Origin: Pollenia angustigena
Lineage: Eukaryota; Arthropoda; Insecta; Diptera; Polleniidae
Direction: 5' to 3'
Length of the DNA stretch: 64,000 nucleotides
NCBI GenBank assembly: GCA_930367215.1
Contig: OV884059.1
Span: 69,969,393 to 70,033,392, forward strand
Under the pieces are notes generated by a model that did no database searches, was not told the DNA's origin, and saw nothing but the letters and a program-made list of their open reading frames with translations. Both the position numbers and the translations under genes were made by a program. Below, in pieces: positions 44,001-53,800 of the stretch; position 1 is the stretch's first letter; each line of letters opens with the position of its first letter.

Positions 44001-44648
44001 AATCCTAATGGCATATGAAAGATTGCTACTAGTAAGTGTGAGATCCAAGACCTCCTGTCTAATAACGTTCATAAAAGTGGGCTCGTCGCCCCTATTTGCA
44101 ACAAATATACCATTCCTACAAATATATTCAAGTAAACACTCACCTCGTTTGTTAGTGTCCGTGCTACCCCAGACAGTGTGGTGGGCGTTTGCATCGCAGC
44201 CAATAATCCACCCGAGGCCACGCTTTTGGCAATATGATACCAGCTCAGTAACCTCAGGAGTAGGAGCACTATTTGCATCACCTGGCAAGTAAGCGGAGGC
44301 GATTACGACCTCATGCTCGCCTGAAATGGATGGGATCTTCGCCCTAATCGCCACTAGATCCCCGTGAATAAATTCTGAAATGGGTAAATAGATTAAATCC
44401 TTCCTGACTAGGAGAGCCGCTCTCGGCCTCGAAGCTGCAGAGTCGTAAATAATCTTACCTTGATCGTTGTGGAGCCCTTGAATGGCCCCAGAGTAAACCC
44501 ATGGTTCCTGGATGAAGCAGATATCCAGGAGGTTGGTGGTGAACCTACGACATAGCAAATATGACGCTGCCTTGGCGTGGTGTAGATTCACCTGAAGGCA
44601 CTTCAGATGCCTTGTACCCTTTTCTGTGCTATGGGCGACTGGGTACAC
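41009..44648 (-). pseudogene. LOA-group retrotransposon ORF2 (endonuclease, RT, RNase H), one frameshift
   Basis: Frame A is 44648-42240 and frame B continues to 41009; the break lies in the CCCC run near 42282-42286, turning FGKTWG-VKPRMIYW out of frame. N-terminal APE endonuclease: CFIQEPW, GCDANAHHTVWG (about 150), LSDHR (about 223). RT: FRPISLSSFFLKTMEKLM, CAFVDILGAFDNTSY (motif A), GCPQGGVLSPLLW (about 647), YGYADDLVI (about 678; catalytic), VKYLGIILD. RNase H in frame B: FTDGSKQVNGDTGAG, FQAEIYAI, MSDSQAAL, WVPGHEGHTGNERADCLA. C-terminal CRFCGMDDETSEHLLCCC. Apart from the one-base slip, no stop was seen, so this copy is young. Confidence 0.85.
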
Positions 44649-44759
44649 TACTTCCTTCTTCTTCGACCCGCCATCTTCCTACCGCGGTTGGAGCCCAATA
44701 GCACCGCCTCCTCTGCGGATGTGCTGTGACCCTTTCGCGGTCTCCTGTGCGGTGTCTTC

Positions 44760-46061
44760 CTAGGACCCGTGGAGGGTTTTTCCCCCGTTAGAAGGGGCAC
44801 GCCCGCTCGAGCAAGATTGGACTACGCCATCGCCTCTTTGGTCGTTCACCGACACACGAGCCATACGATCTTTCCCCCTTGGGCCAGATTTGCCCCTACT
44901 AGAGTTGGTTGGTTTCGTAGCTGAGGCATAGGTGGACGGTTTGTCCGAACTCTCCCCTGAACTGCTGGCTTTGACGGCGACCTTTGTGCGGCCAGCTCTT
45001 CCACGTGGCTCAATCTTCCTGGGTACGTCATTCACTGCCCCGTGTTGACGATTGGTAGGCCTTATGTGGACTGTTCCGTACCCATAGCCAATGTGGTGAT
45101 TTTTCTGCCTGATTATGGCGGCCGAGTTTGGGTCAATTGATAAGGTTATCTCAGCAACGCTACCTTTGCTGACCCGATTTAGCACTCTCCACAACTCGAC
45201 AGAGAGGTCGTCATTCTGTCCTTCAACAAGCGACAGAATCCTGCTGGTCGATATATCGGGCTTTTCAGGGAAATATCCAATGAATATTTCAGCCCTTGGT
45301 ACCTCTTCCTCAGATACGACCTTCAAAACGGCATCTTTCCATGGTTTTATTAAGGGAACATGTTCCCTTACCCATTCCGCTGACTTTACACCCTTGCAAT
45401 TAAAGGTGAGCCAACCTGGTTTAAAACTGCAGCCTGCAAACTGTGGTTTTACGCTACCCTTCTTGAGCTCCACAATTTTGTCCAGGACTGCAGTTTGGAT
45501 AAGTTTCAGCTTATCCTCTGACCATACAACTGTCGGAAAGTCAGGTGGGATTACTCCCAACTTGATCACCTCAACCATATCACAGTATGAGGGCTGGACA
45601 TTTTGTACTGCTGTCCCTGAGGCATTCACACTGGCTCTACTGGCGATCAACGCCCCAGACGCCATGTTGCCTGTAGCCCGTTTGGGAGGATTTGGTTTGT
45701 CCGGCGAGGAACCGTCCGAACGTCCCCTCTTCCTGGGAATTTTTAGGTCGCACAATTCATTGCGGACCTCCCTCATTGGTTTAAGGCATAGCTCACGTGC
45801 CTTTTCAAGGCTCATACCTTCTTTCAGGTAGAGCTTTAGACGCCTGCGTGCAGAGCCAGGCAGTTTAAGCCTACCCTCTGCACCCTGTTTAACTTCGGCA
45901 GAAGAGGATTCTTGCGTGTTTGGCACCGATTCCAGGAGCGCATCCTCTTCATCCGTTGGGATAGGTATCTCAGTGGCGTTGGGACCTACATCCCCCTGCA
46001 CTACGATATCATCCATGGGTTCGCACACGGATTTCTCTGCATCGCGAGCGTTAGGATCCAA
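44760..46061 (-). CDS. LOA-group retrotransposon ORF1 protein (433 codons)
   Basis: ORF1 proteins of this group bind element RNA and accompany it to the nucleus. The frame begins at a TTG (46061-46059, then DPNARDAEK); the next in-frame Met is about residue 17, and the original start may have been lost in 5' truncation. It has an acidic N-terminal region, a basic stretch (about 65-130: RLKLPGSARRRLKL, PRKRGRSDGS), a globular centre with TVVWSEDKLKLIQ, GCSFKPGWLTFNCKG and AEIFIGYFPEKPD (resembling the DUF4780-type domain of such ORF1s, from memory), and a basic, Ser/Gly-rich C terminus. No CCHC knuckles seen. The stop lies about 110 bp before the ORF2 start. Confidence 0.75.
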   Translation of the reverse strand: MDPNARDAEKSVCEPMDDIVVQGDVGPNATEIPIPTDEEDALLESVPNTQESSSAEVKQGAEGRLKLPGSARRRLKLYLKEGMSLEKARELCLKPMREVRNELCDLKIPRKRGRSDGSSPDKPNPPKRATGNMASGALIASRASVNASGTAVQNVQPSYCDMVEVIKLGVIPPDFPTVVWSEDKLKLIQTAVLDKIVELKKGSVKPQFAGCSFKPGWLTFNCKGVKSAEWVREHVPLIKPWKDAVLKVVSEEEVPRAEIFIGYFPEKPDISTSRILSLVEGQNDDLSVELWRVLNRVSKGSVAEITLSIDPNSAAIIRQKNHHIGYGYGTVHIRPTNRQHGAVNDVPRKIEPRGRAGRTKVAVKASSSGESSDKPSTYASATKPTNSSRGKSGPRGKDRMARVSVNDQRGDGVVQSCSSGRAPSNGGKTLHGS

Positions 46062-46074
46062 AGACTGGTTAGTT

Positions 46075-46789
46075 ATTTACATCTGTATTCATAATGAAAA
46101 TTTGGCATATCGAGCCCTTATAGCAAAAATGATGTAACTAACAAAAATAAAATTTTAAAGGAGAAGGTTTTTTTTAAATATAATTGCTTCAAGTCTATGG
46201 TTTCTTTTGAAATTGATTTTGCTCTTATTTCGTAATGGTACTTCTCAGAGATGAGATTTTTAGAGATGATGCAAATGATCAAAAATTATCGATTTTCATC
46301 AAAAAACTAAAATTTAAAATGTTGTTGGTTACATAATTTTTTCTATTAGGGCTCGATATGTTAGCACAAAGTTTATTCGTAATACACCAGAGAACAGCTT
46401 TATACGATTGAAAAAAAATCGCATTTAATCAACGACAACAAATACACTCGCTTACGGTCAAACAGTCAAACTTGCGCAACCGCAAATATTCGCTGCTGGT
46501 TTGCAGTCATTCAAATAACGCACATCGTGCTTTTTTATTTATACAATCGTTACCTTCGATTTTTAATAAAGATGTTTGAGTGTTCGGTACGACAATGATT
46601 TTTTAACTGAAAGCTAACTATTTCTCAAGTAGTGGTGGTTGACACTTGCATTGCTTTTATATGAAATTAACTAACGATTTTAACATTGCGATGTCCTAGG
46701 AAGTAGTCAATTGTCCGACTCTGCATTACTTTCAGTTAACTTTTTGTAGCTACCCAGCAAAAACTTTATAAAAATATATACTTAGTTAC
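46075..46789. repeat. Right member of the inverted repeats around the LOA element
   Basis: GTATTCATAATGAAAATTTGGCAT at 46085 is the inverse of the sequence at 40902-40926 (given here in part). Segment 46385-46605 is the inverse of 39130-39370. GGCTCGATATG near 46350 and CATATCGAGCCC near 46108 form a further inverted pair. Confidence 0.55.
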
Positions 46790-46972
46790 ACAAAGTCAAT
46801 AAAGTAAAAATTATTTAATTATATTTTTTTTTTCATTTTTTTTAATTATTTTTTGTTTTTTCTTATTTTATTTTACTTTATTTTTTTTTTCTGTCTCTGG
46901 TGGGATTCGATCGCACAACCTCGGTGCTGATAGACTAGCTCGCTACCAGCTAGTCTACCGGGGCAGTGTAGT
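46790..46972 (-). mobile_element. tRNA-derived SINE with A-rich tail
   Basis: On the minus strand the head (46972-46896) reads GCCCCGGTAGACTAGCTGGT, then GATCGAATCCCACC. This gives A-box-like (TAGCTGGTAGCG) and B-box-like (GATCGAATCCC) Pol III signals at tRNA spacing. The head includes a hairpin ACTAGCTGG...GCTAGT. A long A/T-rich tail (46890-46800) follows. No acceptor-stem closure, so not a functional tRNA. Confidence 0.6.
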
Positions 46973-47589
46973 TTTTGTATTAAAAAAACTATGTTTTTTG
47001 ACTATAATGACGTTTGTTTGTTAATCGACTTGGCTCTCTCTACTAAAAATATACAGTGTTTGTATACACTTTGGTTAATGTAAATTTTCCATTGCTTAGT
47101 TGGATTTAAGTTAGTCTATACAAGCTAACTTAAAGTTGGCTTTTTTTGTAGTTAGCTACTCATTTGACGGCAGGGTATGTACAATGTATTCTTGTTATTG
47201 TTGTTTTTATTGTTGTTAATTTGGAAAAAGCGTCTCATCGAGTGGTTTATTGTTGTTGTTAATGTAAACAAAAGTATAAGAATGTGTTCTTTTGAATTTA
47301 CTCAGTTGTGTTATGTATATTGCGTGAGCAACAAAAATGCATATAAAGCACTTTCAATAAAAAACGAATAAATGCAAAAATAAAATGTGTACGAAAGGAT
47401 GTTGAAATTACCAACGTTGAACTTTGTTTTGCAAGCAAAGAATGAATGTAAATTTTAGCGTATGAATAAATCAAGAAAAATAGTGATTTTGAGGTTCTCT
47501 GTAATACACTGACCAAACTCTGGACAACGATTTTCTAAACTCTTGTTAACGAGCTGCCAAACGTTTTTCAACATCAAAAAACAGCCGCT
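46973..47589. other. Intergenic, mostly old inverted repeat
   Basis: 47495-47560 belongs to the inverted family (partner near 40820-40880). The rest has no recognisable gene; a 64-codon open frame at 47177 is of low complexity. Confidence 0.4.
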
Positions 47590-47960
47590 TTTGTGCTGTC
47601 ACTTTCTAAGTCGATCAAACGATGTCCGACTGGCTGGCTGTCCATGTAATCTTGGGCGCAAAGTGCAGGTGTCAATTTTGAAGATAATTTGATGAAATTT
47701 TGTAGATAGCTTCTAATTGGCACAAGGACCAAACACAAGGCACAAGGACCAAGTCCATAATTTCATATAGCCCCCATACAATCTGCTTTCCGGATTAGTA
47801 GCTTTGGGCCCACTATCAAACCAATTTTAATGAAGTTTAAAACAGATCCATATTTATATGCCCTCATAAGATACCTTTTTTTGCAAAATAGGACCTGGAA
47901 CAATTTAACAGTTTAAACTAGTTTTAAAATACAGTGGTGTAGGGTATCATATGGCGGGCT
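47590..47960 (-). repeat. Dispersed repeat, copy 2
   Basis: Inverse of parts of 32770-33490 in carnation intron 1: AAACGATGTCCGACTGGCTG, GGCACAAGGACCAAG and CATATAGCCCCCATACA are shared. The short ACACAAGGC/GGCACAAGGACCAA piece is duplicated locally. Confidence 0.5.
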
Positions 47961-47995
47961 TGACCGACTATACTTTTTACTTGTTTTTTATTTTG

Positions 47996-48450
47996 TTTTT
48001 TTTTTATTTTTGTATGCCCTTATCATGTACAACGCAAAGCAACGCCAAATAACATTGAAAGCAAGAACAGTCATAAATATTTTGTAATTTTGTTGTTTCT
48101 TTCTACAGAAATTCATATTGCATTTAAAAATTTCAAACGCGACATAGCTTGTGGCGTTGACAATTTTAAAACGATACATGAATTTCTATAGAAAGCAACA
48201 ACAAAATTACAAAATATTAATGTGTTTGTTTTTGCTTTCAATAGCAGAGTTCAGTATTAGTCTTGCAAAAGTGCAAATGCAAAATATCGTAGTTTTTTTG
48301 TTAAATCCAACAACAAAATATAGAGTTTCCGTTAGATTTCATAAGAGTGCTTCGATATTTCACATTTGCTGTTTTGCATTGCTAATAATAAACTCCGCTA
48401 ATGTAATTCTTTGGCGTTGCATTGCGTTTTACATGATAGGGCCTTAATTT
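47996..48450. mobile_element. Inverted-repeat element with a second MITE nested in its right arm
   Basis: Left arm about 47996-48120 and right arm about 48175-48450 pair over CCTTATCATGTA, AACGC, GCAACGCCAAA, TTGCTTTCAAT and AATTTCTATAGAAAG-type blocks. The right arm is interrupted by 48243-48399. Confidence 0.6.
48243..48399. mobile_element. Nested MITE, 157 bp, AAT target duplication
   Basis: AGCAGAGTTCAGTATTAG and CTAATAATAAACTCCGCT are inverted with few mismatches. AAT is at 48240-48242 and 48400-48402. The left arm of the surrounding element shows the unoccupied site (CTTTCAATGTTATTTGG, inverted near 48030). Confidence 0.6.
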
Positions 48451-48586
48451 TAAAAACATTTTATATGTGGTGGAAAAAAAAATACAAAACCGGCATTGAT
48501 TAATGCAAAACATGTTGCATTTTTGAGTAATATAATGTGGCATCATTAAAATTCAGAGTAGATTTGTTAAAAGTAAGCTGATCGCT

Positions 48587-49166
48587 GGTTTATGCAGGCA
48601 CCACCTTGAATCGAGACGGTTCAACATATAATGTAGGTGTTACGCTCCCAAGGAGTAAGGAACTTATAGCGCACAAGTTTCACCTTATTGCCAGTCAGAG
48701 GTGGCACGAAGAAACTACCTGTGGGGAAACCCATCATAGATAAAAAATAAGGGCATTACAGCTGTCCAGACAACACCTAAAGAAACTAATTGCTGTTATA
48801 ACTGGCCACTGGCCCATTGGGAGACACGCCCAGAGGCTTGGGCTCCCTTATAATGACTTATGTATAAGTTGCGGCGACGAGGAGGAGGAAGAGTCAATGG
48901 AACATCTCCTCTGTAATTGTCCGTCATTCGGAGAATTAAGAGTTGAAATGCTTGGTCGAAGAGCCCTTGGGGACAAAACTTGTCTCTCTGATATGGATTT
49001 AAACAGGATCCACTCCTTTGTTGAATCGACCGGGTGGCTGCATGGGAACACTAGCAGCCAGATAACATAGGACCCATGGGAGACGGTGTGAGTTGGTAGC
49101 ACAACAAGAACTAATTAATGGACCCACGTGAGCAGTGCTTGATCACGGCTGCCAACGGAACCTAAC
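48587..49166 (+). mobile_element. 3' end of an I/LOA-group LINE
   Basis: Translation near 48750-49070 gives RQHLKKLIAVITGHWPIGRHA, then (G)LPYNDLCISCGDEEEEESM, EHLLCNCPSF and FVESTGWLHGN, the cysteine/histidine C terminus of ORF2. It ends AACCTAACCTAAG. 5'-truncated and located within the inverted-repeat cluster (partner arms at 39.4 kb and 49.2 kb). Confidence 0.7.
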
Positions 49167-49310
49167 CTAAGCTGATGGAGAAAAGTTTGTTATGAATTAA
49201 CTCTTTGATAATAAGCTGCTCAGCTTAATCGGCGTTCTAGTCAGCAGCTCGTTGTACGTAGTGTACAAAATGTGGCTAAATTTTCGTTATGAATACGGAT
49301 GTAGTTGTTT

Positions 49311-50408
49311 CCATATGTTTAAAAAAACTACCAAGTTTTGTTTTATTCCGAAATGCCAACTATGCTAATTTAATAGTTTTGAAATAACAAAACATTTTTA
49401 ATAAAAGCAATTTTTACCAAGAAAGCAGATGCGAAGTGCGAATTAACAAATGTTATTTCCGATGTCATTTTTTTTAATCATAAATCATGCGAAATAATAA
49501 AAAAGATGTCTAATTAAACAAATTCGATAATGATTATTTTATTTTTTGTTAAAGTTTTTAATTTTATCAATATATTTTTATATATATTATTATGTATATA
49601 TTTTTTGTAGCAAATATATTATTATTATTATTATTATTTGTAGGTGTTATTTAGAAATGATTCTCTAATAATTGATACATTCATTTGGTTTTGTTGTTTG
49701 TTTGTGTTGTTGTTTTTTTCCTACCTGTAAAATTTAAGAGCATTCCTATAAGAAATAACATACAAAGTTAATATTTTTAATACTCATATAATTATATATC
49801 TAATAAATAATATGTACGTCTATGTTTTGCAAGTGTTGTTTTTTTTAATTGTGTATTTCTGAATATTATTTAGTTAATAATTTGATTTGATTGCCTAATT
49901 TTTGTTTCTAAATTATCAAAACGAAACAAAAAAAAAATATAATAATAATAAAAACAAAAAAAATTAAAAATCTAACAAGAATTTTGTTATTTTTTTTTTA
50001 TAACGCGTTTATTTTTTGTTATTTTATTTTAACTTAAACATAAATTATTTTATAATAATTTGCGTTAATTATTAAATATAATCATTATCAATATTTTAAT
50101 TATGTATTATTATTAGATTATTATTTAGTATTATAATATTGTGGTTTCATTATTATTTATTTTATTTAATAACCATTTTTTCATAACTCTTCCACTATCC
50201 CTGGTCTCACAAACAAGTTTGGAGATTTATTATTACTTATTGGATTACTTTTATTTTATCAATTTTCATTTTCTTTTCACCTTATAATTCTATGAAAACT
50301 GTAAAATATTTTATATAAACAAACAAAAACTCCCACAACAACTTATTTGTAGTTCGCTTTTCGCCCATCACGTCTGTCTCATCATCATTTTCAGCTTATT
50401 CATAATTA
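49311..50408 (-). other. Tao 3' UTR / downstream region
   Basis: Very AT-rich sequence with ATT trinucleotide runs (49619-49641) and A/T homopolymers, consistent with a long 3' UTR. Poly(A) hexamer-like strings are too frequent here to pick one. Confidence 0.4.
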
Positions 50409-50858
50409 TTATTTGAATTGATGTGTGTCAACAATGTTATGTACTTTTTTATGATTTGGTGCAAGAGGCATTTTGTGATTTGCATTATCGCAAGGTTGTT
50501 TCTTTTGTTCTTGTTGTTGGTGGTGATGTTGTCGTTTAGATCCATCACTGTTATTATCATCATGTTTTTTACTATGGATTTTATAATTATCACTAGAAAT
50601 GCGAAAACATTTTGTTAATGATTTAGGTGTGGTATTTGTAGATGTTGCGGATGTTACTGATGCTGCTACTGTTCCCGAAGTGTTGGTTGTGATAGTAGAA
50701 GTATTAGTTGTATAAATTATTGTGGCTATTCTTGTGTTGCTTGTTGTTGTGGTGGTAGATGTATTATTATTAGTAGTAGTAGTAGTCGTAGTAATAATTA
50801 CACTATCATTATTAAAAAAATGAAATCCATTTGTTGTAAGAATATTTAATTTTCTATG
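50409..50858 (-). CDS. Candidate stop-codon readthrough extension of Tao (149 codons)
   Basis: Directly after the Tao stop TAG (50861-50859), the same frame runs CAT AGA AAA and on through 149 sense codons to TAA at 50411-50409. I checked every codon. The first third is Thr/Asn-rich (seven consecutive ACN codons, then AAT x3, TSTTTTTSNTR); the middle keeps TNTSGTVAASVTSATS; the end is charged and His/Gln-rich (KKHDDNNSDGSKRQHHHQQQ) and finishes with NIVDTHQFK. A stop is expected every 12-20 codons in such AT-rich DNA. TAG followed by C is a recognised leaky context in flies. The alternative is a low-complexity UTR open by chance or an alternative exon. Confidence 0.55.
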   Translation of the reverse strand, partial: HRKLNILTTNGFHFFNNDSVIITTTTTTTNNNTSTTTTTSNTRIATIIYTTNTSTITTNTSGTVAASVTSATSTNTTPKSLTKCFRISSDNYKIHSKKHDDNNSDGSKRQHHHQQQEQKKQPCDNANHKMPLAPNHKKVHNIVDTHQFK

Positions 50859-53800
50859 CTATAGGGAGCCAGCCGGAAAACTTGTTGAACTATTACTATG
50901 CGCTAAACTAATCATTGAACCCGATAGACTACCCTCTTCGTCAGGGTAGGTCTCACGTGATCCTTCCGCGATAGCTAAGACGCTGTTAGAAGAAATAAAC
51001 ATTAATTAAAGGCAATTTTATCAAAGTTTTGTATTTAGTATTTGAAAAATCAACTAAAATTTAATGTTTTTGTTATAAATTAACTCACACCATGTCACAA
51101 GATTTTTTTGCAACCAATGCAACAGCTTTGTTAGTTTTACGATCCATCTTTAATTGCGCATGTATGTCAAAATTGCTTATTTACAGATATTTTAGCTCTG
51201 TAGAAAAATGTATAGCCTTCCTAAAAAGTAATTTTATTGCGGAATTTCGGTTTTTTTTTAGTTTATTCAATACACTGAACCGTTTTGACTAACGCGAATA
51301 TATCGACCCCTTTGCGCGAAATTATCGTATATGCCAATTTTTTTGAAATTGAGTTTTTGATGCAATCTTGTTCTACACTCAAAGAGACGTCACCTGACAA
51401 AATGTTGTAGGCGAATTCCACTTCGTTGCTCCAAAAATTGAATGACTATTTTCATTTTATAATGCAAGCGAAAGCAGAGAAAAGTAGAAAAATGGCTGTC
51501 CTGTAAAATTTGGTTTTTGTAACATACGATAATTTCGCGCAAAGGAATTACTTCCTTAGCAAAAGTTTAGTTTTTTAGTTTCTTGCGATCTTTTATTTTC
51601 TGATATTATTACATTAGGGCAGTACGAACATAGATCTGGTGAATAAATACTAAAACAAAATGCTTGAAGTCTGTAAATGCCTAAGATATAACGAAAAATG
51701 TAAAAAGGCGACCCCTACATTCGGCAAAAAGGGTGTACGGCGCACTTTTTTCCTTGTAAGGTGGTACGCTCTTATGTACAATTAAGAAAACAAAATATAA
51801 TTTTTTTTGAACAGCTAATAGCTGCGTTCGGGATACAAACGTTTTTACTATTTTTTACTGAACTTTACAGCATTTTACGAAATTGGGTTCGAGTACACAA
51901 AATACAGTAAATAAGAACACAAATTGAGAGCGTAAAGTGACAGTTCTTGTCAAAGTATTTACAAATTTTTACTGCAGAAATTTTTGCAGTAAAATTTAGT
52001 AAATCAAAAAAACATATGTTTCAAAAGGTAAACAAACAAAAGTAACAAATAAAAAGCATACAAATTGTTAAAATTGTTAAAAAATTGTTAAATAAAAGAA
52101 AAGTTGAAATAAAATTTAAACCAAAACAAAAAGTGAATAAATATTAATTAATTAAACTTGTTTGTGAAGATTTTTTTGGCTAAATACAAACTTTTGAAAT
52201 TTTTTTGTTATGTTAATTTTTTAGAGTTGTAAGTGTGAAGTATTTGGGTACTTAAGTAATCAATAGCAAAAATCAGTGTTCGAAAATAAACACTAAATAT
52301 CGTTCTTAAATGTTCGGTTCGGTAGATTTGTGGAAAACACAAACGCTAATAGTGTTTGTGTAGAAATTCATTAAAAAAAATAACGTTTCCCTGTTTGTCA
52401 TCTTTCGAACACAAAAATAATGCTGTTTTCATCATACTCAACAAATGATGAGAACATTAAATTCCGTTCGGTTTTTTTTTTTTGAAAATCCACGAACTTC
52501 AATGTGTTCGGTTCGGCTCGTTTATGTTCGCCGCTTTTTGCTGATAAAAAACCAAAAATTTTTTACAAAAACAAAATACACACACGAAAAAAACATTATA
52601 GAACATTAAAATATAATGTTTTTCTACAGTATCACTACAATTGTTCTGTTTTTTAACGAAGAACCGAACATTATATAATGTTCGGTTCTTTCTTGAAAAT
52701 AGTTACGAATGGTATTAAGGTTTGTGTATGTTTACAAAAACACTAAAAAAATAGATATCGTTCTTCGGTGTGTGAGCCGAACGCTAAATAATGTACTGTT
52801 TATTTTCGAACACTGGCAAAAATATTATTCATGTTCTTTTAAATAATTTAACCCGCTACAAATAAGGAAAATCAAATAAAATAAAAAACAAACAAATATG
52901 AAAGATGAAATAAAATAGTTTGTTTGCATTTTTCAAAAATGTCCGTGTTATAAAAAGTATTTAATCGAGTACCGATTAGAAAACGAGTTAAGTAGTCAAA
53001 AGTGTCAATATTTTTTAACACTTCAATTATTTGCCATCAGCTGTTGCCTTTATTTTACGAATTTTTACAAATTTTGCGTTCGCGTTCTTTTTTGGACAAC
53101 AGCTTTTTGTGAGAGCAAATTTTTCAGTTTACTCATTTAGATTTTTGTCGAACGAGAGCTTCGAATACACAAATACATCCGAATTTGAGAACACTAATTT
53201 ATAAATTAAGTGGATTCAAAAAATGTTGTGTTTTCAATACGAGTCGAAATCTATAACACAACTGAATCATGAATATAAAATGAGCCTTCATTTAAAAGAC
53301 ACTTGTGACATGATAAAATATGAAATTAATCACCCCTATCGTGAATAAAAACTCCTTGGGAGTTTTTTTTCCATTTTTCCTATGTTAATTCAATTGTAAA
53401 AATGAGAAAAGGGAAAAAACTCCCAAGGAATTTTTATTCACGATAGGGGTGAATGATTTTAACCAATCCTGCTTTACCAAAATATTTAATAACACACTAT
53501 TTACCTGAAACCTAAAGTAACTGATTCTTCATCAAAAGCTTCAAGTTCTTTTACATGCTTTTCGTGCATTAATCTCAATCTTTCAGCACGTTCTTGATTA
53601 AACTGTTGCAATTCCGCATCCATCTGTATTTAAAAAGAACACAAATGTAAATGTTAAAACATAATTAAAAGAGTATTTAAAATATAAAGCAAAAAAATAT
53701 TTGCCAATTTAGACCTTAATACACACCTTACTCTCTAAAACACTACGACGCACTGCCACACGATTTTCTAATTCTTTGCGCTCACGATCCCTTTGCTCTT

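Larger units (their letters stand above)
40938..46064 (-). mobile_element. Nearly complete LOA/I-group non-LTR retrotransposon, 5.1 kb
   Basis: The element runs 5' (46064) to 3' (40938). CTGGTTAGTT is duplicated at 40928-40937 and 46065-46074. ORF1 and ORF2 are listed separately; the 3' UTR is about 70 bp ending in a TGTATT-type repeat (minus strand ACAAT). The 5' junction falls just before ORF1, so the 5' UTR and the original ATG are probably missing. GC-rich, well-kept codons imply a recent insertion. Confidence 0.85.
50983..53504 (-). other. Last Tao intron, with MITE insertions
   Basis: A 2.5-kb intron between the penultimate and last coding exons. It holds the hAT MITE at 52274 and the hairpin at 53330. 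Small open frames inside are not coding. CGAAATTATCGTAT and ATACGATAATTTCG near 51317 and 51525 mark another inverted pair, about 210 bp apart, perhaps a further small MITE. Confidence 0.6.

Noticed and set aside
41496..45831. Long plus-strand frames across the LOA element, including a 238-codon frame at 45115
   Set aside because: They oppose ORF1/ORF2, which carry all recognisable motifs, and reflect codon bias of the minus-strand genes.
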